From positions 1 to 64,000 of the forward strand of contig NZ_JALBFU010000013.1 in the NCBI RefSeq assembly GCF_022662575.1: a stretch of DNA of 64,000 nucleotides. The letters run 5' to 3'. Positions 54,772 through 63,984 of the stretch are shown here, piece after piece. The notes beneath the pieces were generated by a model. It worked only from the letters and a program-made list of their open reading frames with translations, made no database searches and was not told where the DNA came from. Every line of letters starts with the position of its first letter. Within the stretch, counting starts at the first letter, position 1. Origin of the DNA: Luteimonas aquatica (GTDB lineage: Bacteria; Pseudomonadota; Gammaproteobacteria; Xanthomonadales; Xanthomonadaceae). The position numbers and the translations under genes were made by a program.

Positions 54772-57700
54772 GCGGAGGCGTCCGGCTGCGGATCGGACAG
54801 GTGCAGTTGCTGCAACGCCTCGTCCAGCGGTTGTTCGGCGGAGGTCGGCTTGTGCGGCGGCTTGCGCGTTGCCGGCGTCCGGCCCCTGGAGGGCGCGCCG
54901 CCGTCGCGCATCGCGCCGGCCAGCTGCAGCATCGCGGCGTTGATCCGGTCCTGCTGCGCGTGGCTGGCGCGAATGGCCTCCAGCAGCGGCTCCACCGCCG
55001 CGCGCAAGCTCTGCGGCAGTGCCGTGGCCAGCGACGAGGCGTCGCCGGCATCGGCGGGGGCTTGCCCAACGGAAGCCTGCGCAACGGGCGCCTGCCGCTC
55101 CGCGGCGACCTGGCGCAGCAGGGCGAGCACGTCGTCCCAGGGCGCCGGCGTAGCAATTGGCGGCGTGGCGGGTGGCGGCGCGCTCTCGCCGAGAGCCTGC
55201 AGGCCTTCGGCGATGTCCGCCAGTTGCGCCACCACGCGGCCGCCGACGTCGGCATCGTCGGCGCCCATCGCCTTGTTGCGCAGGAAGTCGCGCTGGATCT
55301 GTGCCCAGCGCGCGGCGTCCTCGCCGCTCAGCGTGCCGCGCAACTCGGCCAGCTTGAGCAGGTTTTCCTCGGCGCCGGTGGTGAGCAGTTGCGCCTCGCC
55401 GAGATAGTGGTCGGCGATGAGCTGCTGCAGCTCGGCGGCGTTCATCACCGGCGACACCTTCTCAGCCAGCTTGTTCATGTTGCGGTAGCTGCCCTGCAGC
55501 TTGAACGGCGGCTCGGTGCGGTACTTGTCGGCCTGCGCGGCGCTGGCGATGTACTGCTGGTTGACGCGATAGACGACGTCGCGCACCTGCATCAGCCGCT
55601 GCAGCGTGGCGACGATCTCGTTGCTCTCGGCGCCGCTGTAGGCATGGCTGAGCGCGTTGAGCGAGACCTCCTTGCCGCCGGCCTTCTCCGCCAGCAGGTA
55701 GAGGTCGGCCAGGTCGCGCGTGGCCAGCGGCGCCAGCACCGGATTGGAGGTGAGGCTGTTCTCGATGTAGCTGAGCGTGAACGCCGCCTCCATGCCGCCG
55801 AGCACGTCGCCGAGATTGTAGATGTCGGCGCGGTTGGCGAGCATGTCGGGGATCTTGAACACCTCGCCGGACTCGGTGTACGGGTTGCCCGCCATGACCA
55901 CGCAGAACTTCTTGCCGCGCATGTCGTAGGTCTTGGTGCGGCCCTTCCACACGCCTTCGATGCGGCGGGTGCCGTCGCACAGTGAGATGAACTTCTGCAG
56001 GAACTCCGGGTGCGTGTGCTGGATGTCGTCGACGTACAGCATCACGTTGTTGCCCATCTCCAGCGCCAGGTTGAGCTTTTCCAGCTCCTGGCGCGAGGTC
56101 GCGTCCGGCGCCTGCGCCGGATCGAGCGAACGCACGCCGTGCCCTAGCGCCGGGCCGTTGACCTTCATGAACACCAGGCCGAGCCGGTGGGCGACGTATT
56201 CCATCAGCGTGGTCTTGCCGTAGCCCGGCGGCGAGATCAGCATCAGCAGACCCATCAGGTCGCTGCGCTTGCCTTCGCCCGCGGTGCCGATCTGCTTGGC
56301 GAGGTTGTCGCCGACGATCGGCAGGTAGATGTCGTTGATGAGCTTGTTGCGCACGAACGAGGTCAGCGGCCTTGCCTTGAACTCGGACAGGCGCAGCGCT
56401 TCGCGCTCGCGCCCGGCGATCTCCTGGCGCAGCGACTGGTAGCGGCGATAGCCGGGAAGGAAGCATTCGCGGTGGAGGCGCAGGCGACCGAGCAGGTCGT
56501 CGGCGGCGAAGCGCAGGCGGCCGGCCTGGATGCGCGGGTGTTCGCCGAGCAGGCCCTCGACGGTGGCCAGCAGCGTCGTGTCGTTGTCGCGCCTGGGCAG
56601 GATGCCCTCGACCAGCAGCGCGGCGGCCGCTTCCGGCGCGTAGGCGGCCATCGGCGCGAACGTGTCCTGCGCGCACAGGCCCTCGAACCACTGCAGCGCG
56701 TGCGCCCAGCGCGCGGCCGGGGGCAGGGCGTCCAGCGTGCGCGCGAACGCGTCCTGCAGGGCCGCGGTCTCGGCCAGGCGCGCGCGCAGCCCCTCCTGCA
56801 GCTCGCGCGCGTAGCGCGAGCGCACGAAGGCCACCTCGTCCTGGCCGAGTTCCTCGATCAGATAGTCCGCGGCCGCGCCAACCAGCGACGGGTCGAAGGC
56901 GAGCGCGGTGGCCTGGAGATGGCCGGCGAGCGCCGCGGAGATTTCCGCGTGCAGCGACTCCAGGGCCGCGCGGTTGCCGAACAATGCGCGCATGGCCTGC
57001 GCGCCGGCCAGGCGTTGCGGCCAGCCCGACGCGTCCTCGCGCTGCCGGTGCTCGGCCCAGAACAGCGTGGCCAGCGCGCGCGCGGCCGGCGCATGGATCA
57101 GCGCCCCGGCGCTCGCGCGCTGGGCCAGCAGGGTGCGCAGGATCAGCGCGGCGTCGTGGTCGTGGATGCCGCGTTCGTAGCCGTCGCGGTAGCGGGGCGC
57201 GGCGAAATCGCGCACCGTCTTCGCCAGCGCCTCGGGATCGGCACCCTGCCGTTGCAGGAGGTCGCGGTCGAGGCCCTCGCGCCCGGAACCGGCCGCCTCC
57301 AGCACTTCGCCGGCCAGGTATTCGCCGCGGTAGAGCGTGGGCGTTTCCGACTCCAGGCTCACCGGCCAGAATTCGCGCAGCGCCGCCAGTTCCTCGTTGT
57401 GGATCGGCTCCATGAAGTCGGTGCCGGTCAGGTGCAGCGCCAGTTCGTCGCCGCGCGGCAGGATGGTCAGGTCGAGCGGCTGGGTGTTGACGCTGAAGCG
57501 ATGGCGCCCGAACTTGAGGACGCTGCCGCCGTCCTCGAACAGGTCGCTGCGGTCGCGCAGCGCGCGCACCGCCTGGTCGCGCGCGCCCTTCAGCCGCGCC
57601 TCGACGTCGTCGGCCTTGACGCTGTCCTTGTAGCCGCGCAGGCGCTCGGCCAGTTCGCGCAGCTTGAGGATCAGCGGATCGCCGGCGAAGAAGGCGTTGA

Positions 57701-60152
57701 GCTCGTCGGCGCCGGCGAACTTCTCGGTCCGCCGGCCCAGCCCCTCGAGGATGCGGTTGGCCGCGTCCAGCACCGACTGCGCCTTGCGCTGGCGCTCGTC
57801 GAGCAGGCCCTGCTTGTGCGACTCGAAGGTTTCCAGCAGCTCCTCGCGCTTGGCGAGGATGTCGCCGAGGAACTGCTCGTGCTCGCCGAACTGGCTTTCC
57901 AGTTCCTCGAGCTGGACCATCAGGCGCGAGAGCTGCTCGTCGGCGCGCTCGGGGTCGGTGGCCAGTCCCAGCGCGCTGGTGATCGCCTGGCCGAACAGCG
58001 CGAATTGCGCGCCGAACTGGGCGACCGCCTCGGCCGATCCCAATGCCTTGCGCCGCTGCTCGGCCCGTGCCTTGGCCTGGTTGAGGCGGGCATAGATGGC
58101 CGAGATCACCTCGACCACGCGGGTGCGCTGGGTGGCGTCGTCGACCTTCAGGCTGGCGACCAGCTCCGAGAGCATGTCCAGGTCGGCAGACATGGTCTGC
58201 AGCGCCGCGACGTGCTCGGCCAGCTGCTTGGCGGTCTGCGCCTGCTGGGCGAGCGCGTCGAGCTCCTCCACGCGCTTGGCATAGGGCTGCAGCGCCTTGT
58301 CGTCGCCGAGAAAGGCGCCGGTGGCCGCGCCGATGCGCTCGTGCTGGCTCTGCAGTTCGGCGCCCATCGCGTCGATCGCGGCGGTGTCGATGTAGCGGTA
58401 TTCGCGGATCGTCAGCAGCTGGCCGCGCTGGCGGGTGATGGCATTGAGCGCCTCGACGAACTCGGCGACCTCGGTCCAGTTCTCCGGCAGCAGGCGGCCG
58501 AGCAGGGCCTTGTGCTCGGCGCGTGCCTGCGCCATCGCGGCGTCGGATTGCCGGCGGATGATCTCGACCTTCTCGAACTCGTCCAGCACCGACTCGCCGG
58601 TGGCGCTGATCTCGTGCAGCAGGCCGGCCGCACCCTGGCAATGGGCATCGTCCAGCCAGTGGTGCGCATCGAACAGGCGGCGGGTGTTCTGCGTGAGCAG
58701 CTGGTAGCGCTGCACCGAGACGTCGGTGTTGTCGATCTCGCGGCCGAGGTCGTACAGGTCGGAGATGCCGCGCACCAGCGCGGCGTTGCCGATCCGGCCC
58801 ATGAAGCTGGTGCCCGGCGGTCTGGCGGCGGCGAATTCGTCGCTGGTGAACGGGGTCTGCCAGACCTGCATCGGGTGGATGCGCGTGGCCCCGTCGCCCT
58901 CGGCGTGGAACAGCACCATGCGGCCGTCCGGCAGCAGCGCGTGGCCGTGCCCGAACAGCGGATTCTGCAGCTTGCGCTGGATCAGGTTGTACACGAACAG
59001 CGCCGTGCGCCCCTGCTCGTGCTCGTAGAAGACGTACATCACGTCCTCGCCGTTGGGCGAGCGGGTGGCGCGCTGGAACTGCATGCCCTCCATGCCGGCC
59101 TCGAAGGCCTTGTGCTCGCCGCTTTGCAGGTAGTAGCCGCCGGGGAAGATGATCCCGTGGTCTTCCGGCAGCTGGACGCAGGCCTGCACGATGGCGTCGT
59201 TGCGCGTCACCTTGCCGGTGAGCGTATTGTAGACCAGCCCGCGCCAGGCGGTTTCGCGGTAGGGCAGCACCTTGAGCAGGATCAGCGAACCGACCCGGGC
59301 GAAGTCGATGCTGGCGTCGTCCAGCGACTGGGTCTTGTCCTCGACCGGCTCGCTGTAGATGCCTTGGCCCTGCTCGGTGTTGTTCTCGACCTTGATGGTC
59401 AGGTCGCCGCCGGTGGTCTCCACGAACAGGGTGTCGAGGATGTTCAGGTGCGGGAAGCGGCCGCTGACCATCAGCTCGCGGGTGGCCCGCGTCCACTCGA
59501 AGTCGAACGGCGGAGGCAGCGCGAGATCGCGCTCGCCGCGCGTATCGATGTAGGTCAGCTCGCCCCGGTTGGGCGCACTCCCGTCGAGGATGGCCCAGCG
59601 GAACACGCGCACGTCGCTGCTGCGCTCGCCGATCTGGAAGGCCGCGAGCAGCTTGCCGCCGGCCACGTCCAGCTGCAGCAGGCGCGCATTCTTGTAGTAG
59701 GCGTACAGTTCGTTGAAGTCGCGCACGAACGCGGCCTCGCCGAGGAAGCTGCCGGCTTGGTCGACCGGCGTGACGTCGAAGCCGTCGGCGCCCTCGACCA
59801 GGCGGTAGAGGCCGAACACGTCCTCGACGCGCGTGGTGGTCTTCAGCCCGAGGAACACGTTGTAGCCGAACAGCAGCAGGTCGCCGACCGGGACGATGTC
59901 GCGGCCGATGCAGTTGTTCTCGGTGCGGATGCGCAGGCGCCCGATCACCTCCAGGCGGCTGTCGCCGAATTCCTGCAAGCGCTGCGCGTTGAGCGCCTCG
60001 GCGACCTGGCGCAGCCGCGCGCCCTGTTCGCTCAGGCGGCGGCGCAGCACCTCGTAGGCGCCGCCCTGCGCGACGGCCTGGTCGACGCCCTGGGCGGTCG
60101 AGGCCTCTTCGGCAACGGCGCCTTGTTCGGCGGGGATGGCGGATTGCGACAT
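54768..60152 (-). CDS. Giant AAA+ ATPase, DUF3686 / DNA-repair-ATPase-like, 1794 aa
   Basis: A 1794-aa protein in several parts. Residues about 50-500 are a beta-rich domain of repeated VYDLYRL/FVYNLIQRKL-type strands, matching the family annotated as DNA repair ATPase (DUF3686). About 500-880 are long coiled-coil helices (DALAQQAQTAKQLAEHVAAL; EREREQFLGDILAKREELLE-like). About 880-1230 are a mixed region. The AAA+ module has Walker A SPPGYGKTT (Lys1313), Walker B VMLYVDDIQ (about 1366-1374) and sensor-1-like VVMAGNPYTESGEVF. The final 200 residues are a low-complexity linker and a helical tail. Despite the name there is no DNA-binding motif visible. It likely remodels a membrane-associated complex. 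ATG 60152 follows GAGG. The start of the next gene overlaps its stop. Confidence 0.88.
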   Translation of the reverse strand: MSQSAIPAEQGAVAEEASTAQGVDQAVAQGGAYEVLRRRLSEQGARLRQVAEALNAQRLQEFGDSRLEVIGRLRIRTENNCIGRDIVPVGDLLLFGYNVFLGLKTTTRVEDVFGLYRLVEGADGFDVTPVDQAGSFLGEAAFVRDFNELYAYYKNARLLQLDVAGGKLLAAFQIGERSSDVRVFRWAILDGSAPNRGELTYIDTRGERDLALPPPFDFEWTRATRELMVSGRFPHLNILDTLFVETTGGDLTIKVENNTEQGQGIYSEPVEDKTQSLDDASIDFARVGSLILLKVLPYRETAWRGLVYNTLTGKVTRNDAIVQACVQLPEDHGIIFPGGYYLQSGEHKAFEAGMEGMQFQRATRSPNGEDVMYVFYEHEQGRTALFVYNLIQRKLQNPLFGHGHALLPDGRMVLFHAEGDGATRIHPMQVWQTPFTSDEFAAARPPGTSFMGRIGNAALVRGISDLYDLGREIDNTDVSVQRYQLLTQNTRRLFDAHHWLDDAHCQGAAGLLHEISATGESVLDEFEKVEIIRRQSDAAMAQARAEHKALLGRLLPENWTEVAEFVEALNAITRQRGQLLTIREYRYIDTAAIDAMGAELQSQHERIGAATGAFLGDDKALQPYAKRVEELDALAQQAQTAKQLAEHVAALQTMSADLDMLSELVASLKVDDATQRTRVVEVISAIYARLNQAKARAEQRRKALGSAEAVAQFGAQFALFGQAITSALGLATDPERADEQLSRLMVQLEELESQFGEHEQFLGDILAKREELLETFESHKQGLLDERQRKAQSVLDAANRILEGLGRRTEKFAGADELNAFFAGDPLILKLRELAERLRGYKDSVKADDVEARLKGARDQAVRALRDRSDLFEDGGSVLKFGRHRFSVNTQPLDLTILPRGDELALHLTGTDFMEPIHNEELAALREFWPVSLESETPTLYRGEYLAGEVLEAAGSGREGLDRDLLQRQGADPEALAKTVRDFAAPRYRDGYERGIHDHDAALILRTLLAQRASAGALIHAPAARALATLFWAEHRQREDASGWPQRLAGAQAMRALFGNRAALESLHAEISAALAGHLQATALAFDPSLVGAAADYLIEELGQDEVAFVRSRYARELQEGLRARLAETAALQDAFARTLDALPPAARWAHALQWFEGLCAQDTFAPMAAYAPEAAAALLVEGILPRRDNDTTLLATVEGLLGEHPRIQAGRLRFAADDLLGRLRLHRECFLPGYRRYQSLRQEIAGREREALRLSEFKARPLTSFVRNKLINDIYLPIVGDNLAKQIGTAGEGKRSDLMGLLMLISPPGYGKTTLMEYVAHRLGLVFMKVNGPALGHGVRSLDPAQAPDATSRQELEKLNLALEMGNNVMLYVDDIQHTHPEFLQKFISLCDGTRRIEGVWKGRTKTYDMRGKKFCVVMAGNPYTESGEVFKIPDMLANRADIYNLGDVLGGMEAAFTLSYIENSLTSNPVLAPLATRDLADLYLLAEKAGGKEVSLNALSHAYSGAESNEIVATLQRLMQVRDVVYRVNQQYIASAAQADKYRTEPPFKLQGSYRNMNKLAEKVSPVMNAAELQQLIADHYLGEAQLLTTGAEENLLKLAELRGTLSGEDAARWAQIQRDFLRNKAMGADDADVGGRVVAQLADIAEGLQALGESAPPPATPPIATPAPWDDVLALLRQVAAERQAPVAQASVGQAPADAGDASSLATALPQSLRAAVEPLLEAIRASHAQQDRINAAMLQLAGAMRDGGAPSRGRTPATRKPPHKPTSAEQPLDEALQQLHLSDPQPDASA

Positions 60153-60228
60153 CGTGATACCTCGCCCGATCCGGGGCGGTTGGAGAGCGACGGCCGGCGG
60201 GCCGATCCGGGCCCGCCGGCGCGGACGG

Positions 60229-60495
60229 TCAGGCGTGGGTCTCGCCCGGAACCTGGAGACCGTACTTGCGGGCGATGTCGGTCAGCTGCGCCCGCATCGC
60301 CGCATCGATCTCGTCCGGCCGGATCCGCGCGACGATGTTGCCCAGCACGCGCAGCTCGTTGGCGTCGGTGACGCCGTCGCGTTCGGCGATGGCGAGGATC
60401 CGGCCCAGTTCGGCCGCGTCCAGGCGGCCGTCGTCGCCGAAGCAACGGATGGAGTGGAACGCCATCTCCAGGAAGTCGCGGTTTTCTTGGCTCAT
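60229..60495 (-). CDS. Small acidic TerB-like protein, 88 aa
   Basis: A helical protein: MSQENRDFLEMAFHSIRCFG, DDGRLDAAELGRILAIAERD, GVTDANELRVLGNIVARIRP. The two DxDG/DGV-like acidic loops followed by LDAAEL and TDANEL recall TerB-type or EF-hand-like folds that bind divalent metal. AAGGAC precedes ATG 60495. It lies between the flotillin and the giant ATPase, 76 bp upstream of the latter. Family assignment is tentative. Confidence 0.65.
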   Translation of the reverse strand: MSQENRDFLEMAFHSIRCFGDDGRLDAAELGRILAIAERDGVTDANELRVLGNIVARIRPDEIDAAMRAQLTDIARKYGLQVPGETHA

Positions 60496-60548
60496 GTCTT
60501 GAAGTCCTTGTCGTAGCGATGGAAAGAGTGGAGCGCCGGAGCCTGGCC

Positions 60549-62567
60549 TCAGGCGCTGGCGGACTCCTGCCTGCCCTTGTCGGCCGCGCCGATCGGCACC
60601 ACCGACGCGTCGATCGGCTGCTCGCGCGCCGGCTTGACCACGCCTAGGAAGCGTTCCATCAGGTCCTGCACGATCGGGCTCTTGCCGGCGAAGCCTTCCA
60701 CCGCCTTGCCCAGCGACAGCGCCCGGGAGAAGCTCTCGAACAGGCCGCCGTCGCCGCCGACCAGATCGATGTTGGCGTTGCGCAGCGCGGTGGCGATGAC
60801 CTCCGCGTTCTCCTTGGATACCTCGCGGCCGGCCTCGATCGCCGCCATCGCCTGCTCCAGGTGCGTCTCCAGTGTCATGCGGAACTCTTCGTGGCTGCGC
60901 GCGGTGTCGCTGAGCGAATCGATCGCGCCGAACTTGGCGGTCAGGCCCTCGGCTTCGGCGGTGAGCTTCTTCACCGTGACGTTGGCCTCGGCCATGCCCA
61001 CCGATTCCACGGCGCTCGCCTTGGCGCGGCCCATCTTCTCCTCGCCCTCGGCCTGCGCGGCCAGGTTCTCGGCGAGCACGCGCGCCTGGCTGCTGCCCTC
61101 CTTGTAGGTGGCCTCGGCCTTGGCCTCGATCACCCGCGCCTCGGCCACGCCGACCTTCTCGATCGCGCTCGCGGTCGCCTCGCGCACCTGCGCCTCGGCC
61201 AGGCCGGGCGCGGCGGTCTCGGCGCGCACGCCCTCGGCCAGCAGCTTCTTGGCGTCAGCGTCCTTGGCCGCGGCGTCGAGCTCGGCCTGCGCGATGGTGG
61301 TGATCTCGACCGCGCGGAACTTGGCCGCCGCTTCCGCCGCCTCGGCTTCCTTCACCGTGCGCACCAGGTCCTCCTGCGCCGCGGCCTCGGCCGCGATCAC
61401 CTTGGCCTGGCGCTCGCGCTCGGCCAGCGAGACGGTACGCACTTCCTTGATGCGTTCCTCCTCCTGCGCCACCGTCTTGTCGATGGCGATGCGCTCGCGG
61501 GTGATGTTGGCCACGTCCATCTTGCCGTTCTCGACCACCTTGTCGCGCTCCACGCCCTGCAGCTGCACCTCGCGGTCGGTGGTGACCTGCTCCAGCTGGC
61601 GCGCGCGCGCCACGCGCTCGGCCTCGATGGCCACGGCGCGCTGGCGGTTCTGCTCGGCCACTTCCACCTCGCGCTGGCGGTTCTGGTCGCGGATCTGGAT
61701 CTGCTCCTCCGCGGCCAGACGCGCCTGTTCGGCGATCAGGCGCTGCTCCTCGCGCACGCGCGCGGTCTCGGCCTCCTCGCGGGCGCGGATCGTGTCCACC
61801 TCGCGCTGCTGGCGCGCCTCGGCCTCGGCCTGCTGGCGCTCCAGCGCCAGCGTCGCCTCGCGCGCCTCGACGTTCTTCTTGGTGATGGCCAGCTTCTCGT
61901 TCTGCTCGAGCTCGTTGGTCACCACATTCTGCGTCGCGGTCAGCTCGGTGATCTTGCGGATGCCTTCGGCGTCGAGGATGTTGCTCGGGTCGAGCAGGCT
62001 CTTCGGCGTCTGTTCCAGGTAGTCGATCGCCACGTCCTCGAGGACGTAGCCGTTGAGGTCGTTGCCGATCACCTTGACGATCTCGTCGCGGAACTCCTGG
62101 CGCTTCTCGAACAGGTCGGTGAACTCGAACTTCTTGCCGACCGTCTTCAGCGCCTCGGAGAACTTGGCGTTGAACAGCTCGTCCACCGCGTTCTTGTCGG
62201 AGGCGCGGTCGGCGCCGATCGCCTTGGCCACGCGCAGCACGTCGGACTGCGTCTCGTTGACGCGCAGGTAGAAGGCTACGGTGATGTCGGCGCGCATGTT
62301 GTCGCGGCAGATCAGTCCCTCCTTGCCGCGGCGGTCGACCTGCAGGGTGATCAGGCTGATGCGCATGTGCTCGGCGCGGTACAGCACCGGGATGATCAGC
62401 CCGCCGGTGAAGCGCACCTTCGGCGTGGAGCTCATGTCGTTGACGATCAGGGCGGTACCCTGGTCGACCTTGATGTAGAAGGCCTTGAACATGCCGAGGA
62501 GGCCGAACAGAAGCACCAGCACGACGCCAGCCCCGATGAGGAGGGGGAGGATCATGGACATACTCAT
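60549..62567 (-). CDS. yqiK: Flotillin family protein (YqiK-like)
   Basis: A 672-aa protein. A single N-terminal membrane span (residues 6-28, ILPLLIGAGVVLVLLFGLLG) is followed by the SPFH/band-7 domain (YIKVDQGTALIVND to about residue 220, with DITVAFYLRVNE and GYVLEDVAIDYLEQTPKSLL). A very long coiled coil rich in Glu/Ala/Arg repeats (AEAEARQQREVDTIRAREEA) ends in the flotillin-type AEAEGLTAKFGAIDSLSDTA segment. Flotillins organise membrane microdomains. AGGAG precedes ATG 62567. It follows the YqiJ-like gene by 29 bp, the same pairing as yqiJ-yqiK in E. coli. Confidence 0.93.
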   Translation of the reverse strand: MSMSMILPLLIGAGVVLVLLFGLLGMFKAFYIKVDQGTALIVNDMSSTPKVRFTGGLIIPVLYRAEHMRISLITLQVDRRGKEGLICRDNMRADITVAFYLRVNETQSDVLRVAKAIGADRASDKNAVDELFNAKFSEALKTVGKKFEFTDLFEKRQEFRDEIVKVIGNDLNGYVLEDVAIDYLEQTPKSLLDPSNILDAEGIRKITELTATQNVVTNELEQNEKLAITKKNVEAREATLALERQQAEAEARQQREVDTIRAREEAETARVREEQRLIAEQARLAAEEQIQIRDQNRQREVEVAEQNRQRAVAIEAERVARARQLEQVTTDREVQLQGVERDKVVENGKMDVANITRERIAIDKTVAQEEERIKEVRTVSLAERERQAKVIAAEAAAQEDLVRTVKEAEAAEAAAKFRAVEITTIAQAELDAAAKDADAKKLLAEGVRAETAAPGLAEAQVREATASAIEKVGVAEARVIEAKAEATYKEGSSQARVLAENLAAQAEGEEKMGRAKASAVESVGMAEANVTVKKLTAEAEGLTAKFGAIDSLSDTARSHEEFRMTLETHLEQAMAAIEAGREVSKENAEVIATALRNANIDLVGGDGGLFESFSRALSLGKAVEGFAGKSPIVQDLMERFLGVVKPAREQPIDASVVPIGAADKGRQESASA

Positions 62568-62596
62568 TGCAACTTCTCCTTGTTGGATCCGTACGA

Positions 62597-63250
62597 CTAC
62601 AGGGTGTTGAACTGCTGTTCCGAGATCACGCGGTACGCGTGCTGCGAAGCGACGTATTCGATGAGCACGACGCGGTCGCCGCGCTTGAAGCGTTCGGGGT
62701 CCTCGTGGCGGATCTGCAGCACCAGGCCGGCGCCGCCGTCGTCCACCGTGGCCTGGCCGTAGCCGGCATCGACCGTAGGCGTGCTCACGGTCGCCACCCG
62801 CCCGAGGATCGACGGATCGGCCGGAGGGCGCAGGCGCAGGATCAGCTTGCTCACCGGGCGCAGCAGCAGCGAGGTGAGGAACACGCCCGGCACCAGCATG
62901 CCCACCGCCACCGCCGCGCCGATCAGCAGGCGCATCATGGTCGGCAGGGGGGCGAGCAGCAGCAGGTGCACGAAGTACGTGCCCAGCCAGCCGACCAGGC
63001 TCAGCACGGTGAGGATCACCATCAGCGGGACTCCGGACAGGCCGAACCGTCCCAGGATTCCGGCCAGCCCTTCGCTGTCGTGGTCGAGGCTGTTGCCGTG
63101 TCCGTGCCCGTCGCCTACCGGCAGGTCGTGGCTGTCGTGGCTGTCGGCCAGGCCGGTCGCGGCGAGCAGCCAGTACACCAGGCAGACCACCAGCAGGATG
63201 CTGTACAGCAGCGTCGGGAAACTCAGCGATGTGCGGAGGAAGTCGTTCAT
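62597..63250 (-). CDS. yqiJ: YqiJ/NfeD-like membrane protein with OB-fold
   Basis: A 217-aa protein with three hydrophobic segments: LLYSILLVVCLVYWLLAA, VPLMVILTVLSLVGWLGTYFVHLLLLA and LLIGAAVAVGMLVPGVFLTSLLL. A His/Asp/Gly-rich loop (SHDSHDLPVGDGHGHG) lies after the first and may bind metal. The C-terminal OB-fold (GRVATVSTPTVDAGYGQATV, GDRVVLIEYV) is the NfeD-type partner domain of SPFH proteins. Its start overlaps the PspA-like stop by ATGA. Confidence 0.88.
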   Translation of the reverse strand: MNDFLRTSLSFPTLLYSILLVVCLVYWLLAATGLADSHDSHDLPVGDGHGHGNSLDHDSEGLAGILGRFGLSGVPLMVILTVLSLVGWLGTYFVHLLLLAPLPTMMRLLIGAAVAVGMLVPGVFLTSLLLRPVSKLILRLRPPADPSILGRVATVSTPTVDAGYGQATVDDGGAGLVLQIRHEDPERFKRGDRVVLIEYVASQHAYRVISEQQFNTL

Positions 63251-63984
63251 CGCGGCTCCTGGTCCGGGTCCGGCTTGCGGCGACGGCCGCGGGTCGAGGC
63301 GGGTTCGGCCATGCGCTGGCCGATGCGTTCGAGCACGAGCTGGGCACGGGTGTCGTGCTCGCCGATGCCCGCCGCTTCCAGCCGCCCGTCCAATTCCGAT
63401 GCGGCAGGGTCGCGCGCCGGGCGCACGCTCTGCTCGTCGGGCGCATTCTTCTGGCGTCGGGCGCGCAGCAGCGACTCGATCGCGGTCTGCGGCAGCGTCG
63501 AGGGGCCCGACTGACGGCTGGCGATGATTTCCTGCGCCCGCTGCACCGCTTCGGCGGCGCGCAGCGCGTCGAGCTGGTGCTGCAGTCGGCGCAAGTTGTT
63601 CTCCCCCTGTTCGATCAACTGTCGCATCTGCGCGATGCGCCCGTCGAGCTGCGCGACGAAGGCGCGCTCGTCGTCGCGTGCCTGCTCCAGTTGCACGATG
63701 GCCGTCGCCACCTCCCGGGCCAACGCCGTCTTGCCCGTGCGCAGGGCGGACAGCGCCTGCGCCTCGCGCTGCTGGATCGTCGCCGCGGTCCGCTCGATGC
63801 GTTCGTTCGCGGTCAGGCGGTTGGCCTGGAAGGTGGCCAGGTGCGCGCGCCATTCGTGCAGATGGGCATCGGTATCGCGGATGTCGGCGTCCAGGCCGCG
63901 CTGAGCCTGGCCGCCGAAGATCGACTCGCCGATCTCGGAAAGCTGCTCGCGCAGATGGCCGAAGATCGAGGCGAGGCCGTTCAT
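63247..63984 (-). CDS. PspA/IM30-like coiled-coil protein
   Basis: A 245-aa protein predicted to be a long helical hairpin over residues about 20-150 (LHEWRAHLATFQANRLTANERIERTAATIQQREAQALSALR; ARDDERAFVAQLDGRIAQMRQLIEQGENNLRRLQHQLDALR), the ESCRT-III-like architecture of PspA/Vipp1. The C-terminal 80 residues are basic and disordered. The N-terminal MNGLASIFGHLREQLSEIG is amphipathic, as needed for membrane binding. It begins the visible part of the operon; the promoter and any further upstream genes are beyond the window. Assignment to PspA rests on fold and context, not on the strict N-terminal motif. Confidence 0.75.
   Translation of the reverse strand: MNGLASIFGHLREQLSEIGESIFGGQAQRGLDADIRDTDAHLHEWRAHLATFQANRLTANERIERTAATIQQREAQALSALRTGKTALAREVATAIVQLEQARDDERAFVAQLDGRIAQMRQLIEQGENNLRRLQHQLDALRAAEAVQRAQEIIASRQSGPSTLPQTAIESLLRARRQKNAPDEQSVRPARDPAASELDGRLEAAGIGEHDTRAQLVLERIGQRMAEPASTRGRRRKPDPDQEPR

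Noticed and set aside
56187..60371. Plus-strand open frame of 1394 codons opposite the giant ATPase
   Set aside because: Composition is typical of antisense translation, while the minus strand has clear AAA+ motifs and overlapping neighbours.
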